DNA of 64,000 nucleotides from Agapanthus africanus (taxonomy: Eukaryota > Streptophyta > Magnoliopsida > Asparagales > Amaryllidaceae): contig JASDDO010000016.1 of NCBI GenBank assembly GCA_030015575.1, positions 458,504,141 to 458,568,140 on the forward strand, in the 5' to 3' direction. The notes under the pieces are model-generated. The model saw only the letters and a list, made by a program, of their open reading frames with translations. It did not search any database and had not been told where the DNA came from. Of this stretch, positions 34,261 through 44,587 are shown piece by piece (the stretch's first letter is position 1; each line of letters opens with the position of its first letter). The translations under genes were made by a program, and so were the position numbers.

Positions 34261-35140
34261 AGACTACAACAAGAATTGCATGGATTGGGGATTGAAGTAA
34301 TTGTGCCAGGTAACACTTCGTATTTGATAAACTTATAAGTCCAGTCCACTCTTGTAAATCAGATTAAGGCAGCTCAAGTAAATGATGCCAAGCTACAAAG
34401 GATCCGAGAACTAGTAGAAAGTGGATTTCGAACTGACTTCATCATCCACGATGATGGATCCTTGCGATATGGAAGCCGTTTATGCGTGCCAGTCGGACCT
34501 GTTCAAGAAGAGTTGATGAAAGAAGCTCACAGCTCTCCTTATTCTGTAAACCCCGGTGACACGAAGATGTATAAGGATCTACGGAAACACTACCGGTGGT
34601 ATGGAATGAAGCGTGAAGTAGCAAAGTGCGTAGCCAAGTGTTTGGAGTGTCAGCAAGTGAAGTCTGAACATCACAGAACTGCTGGTCTACTTCAGCCGTT
34701 ATCAATCCCGGAATGGAAATGGCAGCACATTACCATGGACTTCGTGACTGCTCTCCCTCGCAGTACAAAGAGTAACGATGCGATTTGGGTTATTGTGAAT
34801 CGACTCACTAAGTCGGCTCACTTGATTCCATTTTGAGTTGGCCAGTCAACCGAGACGTTAGAAAGGAAGTATATGGAGGTGAGTATAAATCTAAAGTAAG
34901 ATTTAAACCTTCAAGATGTACCATATTTGATACCCATAAACTCATGCAGGAGATCGTGAGATTATATGGAGTACATGTTTGCATCGTTTCCCATCATGAT
35001 ACGAGATTTCGATCACAGTTTTGGCAGAGTCTGCAAGCTAGCCTGGGGACGAGTCTGATTTCAGCACGACGTATCATCTACAAACGGACGAACAGTCTGA
35101 GCGAACAATTCAGATTTTGGAAGACATGCTGAGAGCCTGT
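34261..35140 (+). pseudogene. Gypsy integrase, N-terminal and core part, broken
   Basis: Zinc-finger region EEAHSSPYSV-NPG-DTKMYKDLRKHYRW..CVAKCLECQQVK: the HPG His is Asn. The core starts QHITMDFVTALPRS (first Asp present) and runs to SAHLIPF, then a stop at 34834. After a frameshifted stretch, EIVRLYGVHVCIVSHHDTRF replaces the usual VSDRD, so the second catalytic Asp is lost. QTDEQSERTIQILEDMLRAC ends at the CCTGT target site of the gag-only element. The rest of the domain resumes at 49777. Confidence 0.88.
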
Positions 35141-37496
35141 TGTTCCCCTCCGAATGGCGGCCAAGACAGGGACGTCTAGGCCTGAGATTCGGGGCAGATG
35201 CTATTTGGTTTAATCCGTCCACCTCTCCGAAGATGCCAAGTTGATTAATGGCAACGTGTATCGGAGGTTTAGACGGATGCGGCCGATGTAGCAGACTTCG
35301 TCAGATTCCCCTTCGTTTGAGGGTTTTTGATTGTAGGGACGCTCTTCCCTGCAGGCGCAAGCCCCTGCAGTTAATTACGCTACCGCATCACGGTAACAAC
35401 TTTCTCCTTCTCCAGAATTTCACTTCATGTCGTGGGTGTTTGTTTTGTTTGTGGTTGCCCGTGGATTATATACGGAGACTAATTTATGTCGTCGCCCGTA
35501 GGACGTGGATTAGTCCAAATCCGTATTTTCTTAGATTTGGGTTTGGGGTTTTGGTTTAAGGATACGTTAGCCGTATTTGAGGCTAAGATCAACTTAAACG
35601 TTCGTTAAGGATACGTTAGTCCAATTTGAGACTAAGATCAACTTAACGGGATCGTTTAGATCCGAAAAAAGAGCATTTGGGGGCTCTATTGTTCCAGTTT
35701 AGGGACATGGTGGTCCATTACCAGTTTAGGGACATAGTGGTCCATTGCCAGTTTAGGGACATGGTGGTCCAACATTCCCATTTTGGGGAAGGATACTGGT
35801 TTAAGGACGCATTAGTCCAACATTCCCGATTTGGGGACGAATATTAATTTAAGGACACATTAGTCCATGAGTGTAAGGACGCATTAGTCCATGAGTTTAG
35901 GGACCCCACAGTCCGTATTGATGTATGGTTGTCGGGACCCGTCACCTCTCTGACGATGTTGAAGGATTACAACGACAAATATCAGAGGAGTTCAGAGATG
36001 TACCCTTGAACCGGCTGTAAATTGATTTAAGAGAGCAGTCGTGCTCAGTTCAATTTAATTTGAGGACTTACGACCAGAATTGGGTTAAGTCCATTTGAAA
36101 ATGTTTAACATTTTATTTGCATTTGGTCTGTTAGGCCTTTACTAGGGCTCTGCCCCTTTTTAATAATGCATGACATTTTTGTTTGATCTGTTAGACCTTT
36201 ATTTGGGCTCTGCCCCTTTTTAAATGATGCACATCATCTGTTTTGGTCTGACAGACCTTTGTTTGGGCTCTACCCTTTTTTTAATAATGCATTGCATTTT
36301 ATTAGGCCTGTTAGGACCTTTTAATTGGGCTCTGCCCTTCTTTTTAATAATGCAGAGCATTCAATGGTCTGACAGCGCACCACGTGGCCTGTCAGACGCC
36401 TTGCGCCAATTAAGGAGCGCAAGGTGCAAAACTCATGTGGGTGTGACACGTGTCACGCTCTGGTGAGCGCTAGTCTGTTAGCGCAATGCGCTGGGTCAGT
36501 GCGCTGCGCTAGCGCGCTGCCGACACATGGCGCGTCGATTTAAGAGAGCGGTGCTCTGTTTTAGAAGCGCATAGCGCAGTTATTCTGGGGCCGACACGTG
36601 GCGCTCCCTGGTGGCTTGCGCCAATCCAAGGAGCGCAACAGTGCAGACTCAAAAGTGCAAGACACTGTTCCATAGCGCAGAGCGCATCTTGATCCAATTT
36701 TGGATCAAAGAAAAGAATCTTTTAAGATTCCAGAACTAATGGTTCATTAAAAGGCAATGCCTTTATGTAGATCAAGTGATCTATGAAGTAATACTTCTTT
36801 TTATCTTTTTGTAATTGGATCTTTTTGATCTTTTTCCTTTTTAATTGAAGATCTTGATCTTGTTCTTAGATTATTGATCTTTTTTAGAAGAAATTCTTCT
36901 TTTATTCAAAGGTTTTTACCTTTTCTTTCTCTGAGCTCTTCTCAAAATTTTCTTTAGAGGAGTTCTCAATATCTCTCCCTTCAATGTCCTTTAGACTTGG
37001 AGTCTAGGGGCCTTTTTATAGTGCCAATTGATTTGTTAAATCAGTTAAAGAGATCTTTCTCTGAGTGATTTAGGGATTTTTCCCCACCGTTGGATCTTTG
37101 ATCCAAGGGTTTCTGTTTTACAGAAGAGAATCTTATTGTTTTAATAAGATTAGAAAGATTTTTCTGGAATTTTAATTCGGTTTTAGTGCTGGCACAGTTG
37201 GTGCAAGCGCACCTGCGCTTCAGCTGAAGCGTTGCTTCCTTTATTAAAATTTGAATTTTAAACAGAGCCTTGCTCTGATTGGGTGCGCTGCCTTGGGCGC
37301 TGCGCTCCTTGCGCTGGCATGTCTGATTTTGACACGTGGCGCGTTGTGCGCAGCGCAAGGAATCTGAAGTGTTGCTTCACCTTTATTATTATTTGAATTT
37401 TTAAAACAGAGCTTTGCTCTGATTGGGGAAACAGAAGCGTTGCTTCATCTCCCGCCTTGGAATTTGAACAGAGTTTTGCTCTGATTGGGGTAAACA
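35141..37496 (-). repeat. Gag-only element 3' LTR (2356 bp)
   Basis: Colinear with 47337-49771 but lacking about 17 bp near 36525 and about 75 bp of GCGC-rich repeat near 37215. It contains its own internal arrays: a 27-bp unit around CAGTTTAGGGACATGGTGG (35694-35780), a related TTTAAGGACGCATTAGTCCA series (to 35920), and four units of about 66 bp with TGGGCTCTGCCCCTTTTTAA (36100-36360). After these comes a GCGC-rich block with several CACGTG motifs (36390-36660). The purine tract GGTGGGGGGGCATT lies just inside it on the minus strand (37497-37510). Confidence 0.9.
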
Positions 37497-37602
37497 AATG
37501 CCCCCCCACCGTTGCGCTTACGTGGCCCCAAACGTGAGCGCAGCGGTGGCAGAATTCCAACCGTTGCGCCAACTTTTGGAAGTTTAAACGGCTCTGAATG
37601 CC

Positions 37603-37610
37603 TATAAATA
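37603..37610 (+). promoter_or_regulatory. TATA box of accessory gene B in the gag-only element
   Basis: TATAAATA, about 110 bp inside the 3' LTR and on the strand opposite to gag. The leader it would start was later split by the solo LTR at 37680. Removing that insertion brings the box to within about 500 bp of the ATG at 40195. Confidence 0.5.
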
Positions 37611-37679
37611 GGACCTTTGGTCTCTTAGATGATTTTCATCTCTTCATAAGAATTTTCTCTTATTGAAAGTGTTGGATAT

Positions 37680-39778
37680 AGTGCCCTCAGAGTCAATTAT
37701 TGGATCACAGGCACGTGATTGCAATGATTGAGGGAGGACCTATACCAGTAGGACAGTCTTACTCGAGATGATAGTATGCTATCTGGTTTATCTTTATCAT
37801 CGTGTACTGCTTTAGGTGACCTTATGAGTCGCTATTACACGTTGATAGAACCCCTAGGATTCTTGCTTGACTACCAGCAGTATGAGGGCGATCATATACG
37901 TGAGGGCTGGAGTCTATAAGCACATCCTTAAAAGGTCCCTAGTCGTGGGAGTTTCGAGACAGGGCATCGATTCTCCAGAGTAGACTGGTGTATACAGTCG
38001 AGACCCCGACGAGGGGCGGTGACCGGTCTCACAAGCCACTGGTGTCAGTCGGTTCACCTAAGATGTATACAGGTGCTCATTGGGTTATGAGTACACCGGA
38101 CAGGACTCGCCGGGAACCTGCTAGTTGGGATTATACCAGACGTCAGATAGCAGTTCCCAGGTGACATGTGTACAGGTTAGTTCATCGACCTGAGATCGTC
38201 ATTTGTCTCGTGTGAGTTCCCACTGTGCTTTGATTACTACCCTACCACGCTCAAAGGAGACGTGCAAACAGGTTTTAGTTGGGTACAGTCCCGAGCCACA
38301 TGGAGGCAGTGAGCGGATCTTCAGGGGTTCGTCTCTCCCGGTATTGGGGGTGAGGTCGCGCTGTGTCTAGGAGAGCCATTACACAAAGCCCTCGGCCGAG
38401 GCAGGAGATTTACTGGTAGGTATTTCAGTAGTATCTCAGGGTGTTCTGGGCTACACTCCGACACGACTTGTACCGCTTTTGGGGGTCTGCCTTTTACCAA
38501 CCCCCTAGGCCCGCCATGCGATACTCATAGACGAACGGACCGGACTGTACGGATATTGTCACTGACAGGCTCAGTAGGGTGTCAGGATGAGTTCGCTCAT
38601 CGACGTCCCTTTTGGTCAATAGCTGGTGGCCCGTCACGTATGGCTAATACCTCTGACGTGCTAGTGGTTAAATCCACAGCCATAGTATTGACGAGTCTTT
38701 AGAGTCCACCACACACAGTCACTCAAGTTTCGGGCGAAACGCTGTAGAGGCCGTATGGAGATATGGCAGGGTTCGATCAGATACGTGCGGTATTGCACGG
38801 ATCGTGATCGGACGGATTTTACTAGCCGGCTTTGGTTTAAACCGGATCCTAGTATTTGACAGTGTAGATTTTGTCTCTTTGTATTTGTGTTCAGTGGGAA
38901 TACAAATGCGGGCATGTATATGCAGTAGCGGGGTTTTCCTGTAATTTATTACGGGATCAGTATTCTGAAGTTGCCAGTTTGCATTCCGTTCCGGCCGATT
39001 TTCCTTTGTTCCTTCACGGCCGGACTTTTCGATGGAGGGTGTTATTTGCAAGTTTGCAAATAACATTTGTGAAGGGGGTTTCTTGCATTTGTTGCATTAT
39101 GATAAGTTAAGCATCTTTGCTTTCTTGTTCTCATCATGGTGCATTAAATGAGATTTGAATTGATTTGGTGTTGTTGTGACATATATACCTCATTATCATC
39201 TTTTTGTTTGTGGTCACCCTCTACTTTTCCTACCATCACCTCCCTTCTTGTTTTGTTGATTCCTCCACCATTTGATCAAGAGGGGCCGGCCACTTCATGG
39301 GTGTGAGAGGGAGTTCATTATTTTCATGAGGGAGAAAGATTCATTCTCATTTCTAGCTTTGCTTGCTTTAAAATTCCTATGCTCATTCCTCCATCACCAT
39401 GGCAACCTCATAACCCCAAAGAGACATAGACTCTACACTATATCTACAGCAAATCTTGGACGCGACGGCTTGCCAACTTCGCGTCCGAGTTGCCTCGGTT
39501 CAGAGGTGGGAGCCCGTAAAAGAATTCGGCTACGTGGTGCCCTTTCCGACGAGGAGGTGACGACCGGAGATTCCGCGAGGAGATCGGAGTGGAGACGAAG
39601 ACCGAAGGACACGGATCGCTTGGTATATCTCTCTACCCACTCTCTTGATAGCTAGGATTAGGTTAATGGTTACAATCTGGGTATATTGTCCGCGGTAGCG
39701 CCGGTTTAAAGTTAAGAAAATTTTTGATTCCGCATTTTGGCCTCGGGTAGAAGGCCGGGGTACTGCCGTGGCGCAACA
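37680..39778 (+). mobile_element. Solo LTR of the LARD family (2099 bp)
   Basis: It begins TGTTGGATATAGTGCCC and ends CGTGGCGCAACA, with target duplication GAAAG (37675-37679 and 39779-39783). It is the reverse complement of the LARD LTRs at 22447 and 30353 but clearly more diverged, with extra unrelated sequence near 38880-39300, so it belongs to a different subfamily or an older insertion. It interrupts the leader of accessory gene B. No coding region is supported. Confidence 0.92.
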
Positions 39779-40194
39779 GAAAGTATTGCTCTTTTGTTTA
39801 AACCACTTTTAAGAGTTCAAACTCTAGAAAAAAAATTTAGGTAAAAATTAATTTTAAGAGCCTTGCTCTCTCAATAGATCCCTGATCTAAAGAAAACCCA
39901 TTTAGGGTTTCACTTAGCAGAGCTTTGCTCTATAGGTCTAAAGGGATCCAAAGAGAACTAAAGAGAACCCTATTAGGGTTCCACTAATAAAGCTGTGCTC
40001 TTTAAAAGATTTTTCTTGTATTTTCTTAATTCATCAATGGAGCTTTGCTCCTTCCAAATCATATAGAAGAACTCTTAAGGGTTTTTCATGAATCTTGGAG
40101 GTTTAAAGAAGGGGATTTTATTTCTTGATGAATTGTATCACCTTGCTTAATCAGTCCGCCTGCTAATTTTGTTGATTTTTCTTTTGCAGGAGTA
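39779..40194 (+). other. Leader and possible intron of accessory gene B
   Basis: About 415 bp of T-rich sequence with repeated AGAGCYTTGCTCT palindromes (near 39858, 39920, 39987 and 40040). A strong acceptor, TTTTTCTTTTGCAG, ends at 40189 six bases before the ATG, and a possible donor AG|GTAAAAA lies near 39839. The leader may therefore be spliced. Confidence 0.4.
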
Positions 40195-40632
40195 ATGGAC
40201 GCCCACATGTATGACCTTGATGAAATCATTTCTTACGGAGACATTCGCCAACTCGGGCGTTCTCAGAACCGGGAACTTACAAACGCCGAGTGTGCCGAAA
40301 TCATGAGCCGTTTCGACGCATACAACGGTCAACTGCTTCCTCGACGCTCCCCTCTCCTGAAGCTTATTGTGGGGGCGATCTGGGAAGCGCTTCCTTTATT
40401 TTGCACCGGCGTGCCGCTTAGGGCGTTGGATGTCGCAGAGGATAAGGTGCACTCGGTGTACCTGATGAACCTGATCTCGAAGAGACGGCGAGACAATCTT
40501 GTCGATCTCTTGCACCAGGCCTTTCAACAGTCCGCCATTCTTGCTACCTATCGGAGGGAGGAGGACATCAGTGGGGACCCCGACGCCCGTGCTCGCGAAA
40601 GGAAGCACACTAGGATGGTTTGCCAAGCTTAG
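40195..40632 (+). CDS. Accessory protein B (145 aa) of the gag-only element
   Basis: MDAHMYDLDEIISYGDIRQL begins at an ATG directly after a splice-acceptor-like sequence. Conserved with the copy at 56754-57250 are RRSPLLKLIVGAIWEALP, LISKRRRDNLVDLL and FQQSAILA. The stop at 40630 is probably a late nonsense change, because the homologous C-terminus continues in frame past it (KVLDKITFEFLNP aligns with RLEELSSEYHRQYFLNP). No signal peptide or membrane segment; the protein is mixed helical and basic. I do not recognise the family. It lies antisense to gag, where Tat elements carry extra genes. Function unknown. Confidence 0.6.
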   Translation: MDAHMYDLDEIISYGDIRQLGRSQNRELTNAECAEIMSRFDAYNGQLLPRRSPLLKLIVGAIWEALPLFCTGVPLRALDVAEDKVHSVYLMNLISKRRRDNLVDLLHQAFQQSAILATYRREEDISGDPDARARERKHTRMVCQA

Positions 40633-40934
40633 AAAGTCTTGGACAAGATCACTTTCGAGTTCCTCAATCCATGTCCTGGATTTGAGGTCTTGCCATTATA
40701 ATCATTTGGATAATGTTTTTGTTTATTGCCTTTATTGATGTAAGAAACTTTCCAAGTATGAATGACAAATCTTTTGCCTCCTTCCTTTTATTTTCTGCTT
40801 TGTTACTGGCACCTTCTTTAAGTAAGCATAGCCTGTAAGCGATATAGAACATTCTGTCTTGAATACTTTGGGGAGCAGCGATGGCTTAGGAAGTAAGTTC
40901 AGATCTGCTACCTAAGGCTTTTCAACTTTATGAG
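40633..40934. other. 3' end of accessory gene B transcript
   Basis: About 60 codons of eroded C-terminal coding sequence (to 40699), then AT-rich 3' untranslated sequence. I see nothing else in it. Confidence 0.4.
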
Positions 40935-41110
40935 CCGTGAGGGTCTCACAAAGACTTTCTCCCTACGGATCGAAACGATCTCGTAGGTGTATTTTCTCCT
41001 TAGGAATCGTGAGGATTCCTAAGTGCATTTTCTCTTATAAGTCGTAAGGATCCTATAAGAGAATTTTCCCTCTTACGAGTCGAGAGGACCCGCAAGCGGT
41101 TGTTTCCCTC
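40935..41110. repeat. Hairpin-unit array 1 in gag-only element
   Basis: Consecutive units of about 45-50 bp, each containing a short palindrome around a RTCG(T/A)RAGGAT centre, for example CTTAGGAATC-GTGA-GGATTCCTAAG at 41000-41024, separated by TTTCTCCTT or TTTCCCTC spacers. Stems change sequence from unit to unit but stay paired. The same family recurs at 43625-43820 and 43980-44165. Confidence 0.7.
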
Positions 41111-41599
41111 TTTGTCGAGATTCGACTTTGGAGAGTGTGACCCGTGGAAAGTATGCAAGAGACCGTTTTAAGCCGACTTGCAGGGTCCCACTGCTTAGGA
41201 AACGGGTTTTTTAATCCTTACTGCCTAAGGTTTTATCTCACGAGTCGAAACGAATCGAGAAGTTCTCGCAAAGACATCAATTTCCCCACGAGTCGAGACG
41301 AATCGAGCAGTTCTCGCAAGCATATCCTAACGTCACAGTTAACCTCTGCTCTTTACGACAGAGGTCCGTTAGGGTCTGTGGTACTTAGGGTTTTGTCCGT
41401 TGTACCGTCGCGTTGGCTGATGTATTTCTCGATAGGCGATCTTGCTGTTCGAGTAGCCTTGCGATTGTCGTGTCTCTGATCCCTTCGGGGGCTGGACAAA
41501 ACGTCTTCAAGTAATTTTCCAGGTAATATTACCGTCGAAAGAGCAAGCGTTGGGATATTCCAAGTCACTTTTTACATGAGGTTAGGCTCATTTTGGAGA

Positions 41600-42950
41600 G
41601 CCCCGATGAGTCATAACCACTCTGCGCTGGTGTGGGATGATCTCCGATAGTCTTTTAGGCTTTATATGACTTGCCGTCAAGACCCTGAAGCTAGGAATTT
41701 GGCCTTTGCTTCGTTTGCTGGCATTGCGTCCTCTATATCGAGACGAATGTCGCGGTTGTCTCTAGGTTGTTGGTGAACCGTCGAGATTTGGAACTAGGGA
41801 CTTTGTCGTGGCTCCGCTGTTTGATTGTCGCGTCTAAATCATGTTGGAGGAAGAACGCTGGGGTGACATCTCATCCGCTGTATTGAGATGAATGTCGAGG
41901 TGGTGACCACTCCATGCTGGTGTGAGATGATCTTCGATGGTCTTTCCGGTTTTATATGAGTTACCGTCAAGACCCTGAAGTTAGGAATTTGGCCTTCGCT
42001 TCAATTGCTTTGTCGCGTCTGAATCTGGTTGGAGGAAGGACGCTATAGTGACATCTCGTCTGCTGTATCGAGACGAACGTCGAGGTGGTGACCACTCCGT
42101 GCTGGTGCGGGATGATCTCCGATTGTCTTTCAGGCTTTATATGAGTTGCCGTCAAGACCCTGAAGCTAGGAATTTGGCTTTTGCTTCAATTGCTTTGTCG
42201 CGTCTGAATCCGGTTGGAGGAAGGACGCTATAGTGACATCTTATCTGCTGTATCGAGACGAACGTCGAGGTGGTGACCACTCCATGTGGGATGATCTCCA
42301 GTAGTCTTTCAGGTTTTATATGAGTTACCGTCAAGACTCTGAAGCTAGGAATTTGGCCTTCGCTTCGTTTGTTTTGTCATGTCCGAATCCTGTTGGAGGA
42401 AGGACGTTGTTGTTGACATTGCGTCTGCTGTAACGAGACGAATGCTGAAGTGGAGCTGGGATTTTGCCGTCACTCCGCTTTACTGACCATGGGGCCTTTG
42501 GTTGGCGTTGTATCTACATCCTGTTGGACTGCGAAGGAACGCCGTTGTTGACATTGCGTCTGCTGTATCGAGACGAATGTTGAGGTGAAGCTGGGATTTT
42601 GCCGTTGCTTCGCTTTGTTTTGATCATGGGGTCTTTTTTTGACGTTGCATCTACATCCTGCTGGACTGCAAAGGAACGCCGTTGCTGATTCTTAGGCTGT
42701 AGATATTGCCGTTAAGATTTGGAACTAGGGACTATGCCGTGGCTCCGTTTCGTCGCGACTCTGAGGTCGGTTGTTGACGTTATGTCTGCATCTGGTCGGA
42801 GTGAGGAGAAACGCCGTTGGAGATCTCTAAGTTGTCGATATTGACGTCGAGACCCTGAAGTTAGGGATCTTCTTTTGCTTCGTTTGTTGACATTGTGTCT
42901 GCAATATTGCGACAAATGTCGAGGTTGTCTCTAGGTTGTCTATGAACCGT
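41600..42950. repeat. Tandem array, about 187-bp units, in gag-only element
   Basis: Units carry GTGACCACTCCATGCTGGTG, GATGATCTCCGATTGTCTTT, TATATGAGTTGCCGTCAAGA, CCTGAAGCTAGGAATTTGGC and TATCGAGACGAACGTCGAGG. Clear starts are near 41617, 41900, 42087 and 42272; after 42400 rearranged versions continue to about 42950. The unit is in the size range of plant satellites. 41111-41600 holds degraded related pieces. Confidence 0.8.
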
Positions 42951-43089
42951 CGAGATTTGGCTTCGCTTTCTGATGGAGCCTGTTGGGAAGGTATGGTTCC
43001 CTCTTTGTTTGTGCCCCTGGATTGTATACAGGGATCGATGTGATCTCACCTGTAGGGCATAAATCTCATTTTTATTTTTATTTTATTTC

Positions 43090-43395
43090 TTTCCGTGATG
43101 CTCTATCATTTCAGCTTTTATATTGCGAAGGTCGCGATTGCCCAATCATTTCGGCTATTTTTCACGGTGCCCAATCATTTCGGCTATTTTTCTTATTTTC
43201 ACTCGCTGCTTTTTATTGCGAGTTGCCCAATCATTTCGGCTATTTATTTTATTTTTACCCGCTACTTTTTATTGCTAGTTGCCCCATCATTTCGGCTATT
43301 TTGCATGCATACATTTTTACTTGCTGATTTTTATTTGCAAGTTACCCCATCATTTCGGCCGTTCTGCATGCATGTATGGCTCGCTGATTTTTTTA
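43090..43395. repeat. Array of a CATTTCGGC motif in gag-only element
   Basis: GCCCAATCATTTCGGCTATT or close variants occur about seven times in 300 bp, at irregular 25-65 bp spacing, separated by T-rich stretches. Open frames here are by-products of the repeat. Confidence 0.75.
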
Positions 43396-43399
43396 TATC

Positions 43400-43600
43400 G
43401 TGAGTGTGGAACTTGGAATCTGACACCAATCTCAGCATCAGCATCGCTACAACTGGAATATTGCCCAGAGCGAATCATCATTTGCAATGAAAGGGCTTGG
43501 AATTTGATACCGGTTTAGGCATCAGCATCGCTACAACTGGGATATTGCCAGGTGCGAATCATCATTTGCCTCTGTCGATGTCGAACAAAGGTCGCTTAGC
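43400..43600. repeat. Two-copy repeat (about 95 bp) in gag-only element
   Basis: TGGAATTTGATACC-like sequence plus AGCATCGCTACAACTGG and GCGAATCATCATTTGC occur twice, near 43408 and 43497. Confidence 0.65.
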
Positions 43601-43624
43601 GAACAGGGTTAGGATCCCGTCGAC

Positions 43625-44165
43625 TAAGGTTTTTGACTTCATGAGCCGTAAGGGTCTCACAAAGGTATTTCTCCCTACAAGTCGTGAGAATCTTGTAGGT
43701 GTGTTTTCTCCTTAGGGATCATGAGGATTCCTAAGTGTATGTTCCCCTGTAAGTCGTAAGGATCTTACAAAAGGCTTTTCTCCATATAAGTCGAAAGGAC
43801 TTACAAGGGTTGTTCACCATATGGACATATCCCCAGTCACGGGTGGGGCTTTGTTAGGGAAATGTTTATTCGCGCCCGTGGATTGTATACAAAGGTCAGT
43901 ATGAGCCGCTTGTAGGGCAATATTGAAGGTTGTGGGGGTTGCTTAAGAACAGGTTCAGGTCTCTGTAACATAAGACTTTCAACTCTTATGAGCCGTGAGG
44001 GTCCCATAAGAGAGTTCTCCTTACGAGTCGTAAGGATCTCGCAAGTGTAATTTCTCCTCAGGAATCGTGAGGATCCCTAAGTGTGTTGCTCCCTTGTGAG
44101 TCGTAAGGATCTCACGCAGGTGGTTTCTCCTCACAAGGTCGTGAGGACCCTGTAAGTGTTTTTAA
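43625..44165. repeat. Hairpin-unit arrays 2 and 3 in gag-only element
   Basis: The same structural family as 40935-41110. Palindromic units such as CTTGTGAGTCGTAAGGATCT with a pairing CTCAC, spaced by TTTCTCC, at 43625-43820 and 43980-44165. A non-repetitive piece (43821-43980) between them contains TTCGCGCCCGTGGATTGTAT. Confidence 0.65.
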
Positions 44166-44455
44166 CGAGGTTGCGCCCTTTCGGGTTTTCACAAGCACTC
44201 GCCGGTAGCCCTGCTGTTTTTACTCACGGAGCCCTTTCGGATTTTCATCCGTGCCCATTTTGCTTATGGACATACCGTTTTTTTAAATTCTTTTTTATTC
44301 TTTTTTTTCTAACGAGGTTGCGCCCTTTCAGGTATTCACAAGACTCGCCGGTAGCCCTGCTATTTTTACTCACGGAGCCCTTTCGGGTTTTCATCCGTGC
44401 CCATTTTGTTTATGGACATACCGTTTTTATTTATTTATTTATTATTTTATTATTA
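44164..44455. repeat. Tandem duplication, 147-bp unit
   Basis: Two copies starting AACGAGGTTGCGCCCTTTC at 44164 and 44311, each containing ACTCACGGAGCCCTTTCGG and ending GGACATACCGTTTTT before a T-rich tract. 44456-44587 is the remainder of the spacer, up to gag, with no pol sequence. Confidence 0.8.
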
Positions 44456-44587
44456 TTTTTTTATCACGTCAGCCTGAGGATGCTGCGGTAGTAGTTTAAA
44501 GACGTTTCGGTCATTTGCAAGTTTTAGGACATTGCGGTCCACCGTCGCCGTATTTGAGGCGAATCTCTAGTTTACTGACTTTTCGGT

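Noticed and set aside
43090-43400. Open frames of about 100 codons on the plus strand
   Set aside because: They are created by the repeated CATTTCGGC unit; several frames are open at once and the peptides are repetitive.
40935-44165. CRISPR-like look of regularly spaced palindromic repeats
   Set aside because: This is a plant nuclear sequence inside a retrotransposon. Spacers are short, similar and T-rich, and units vary in sequence; there are no cas genes.
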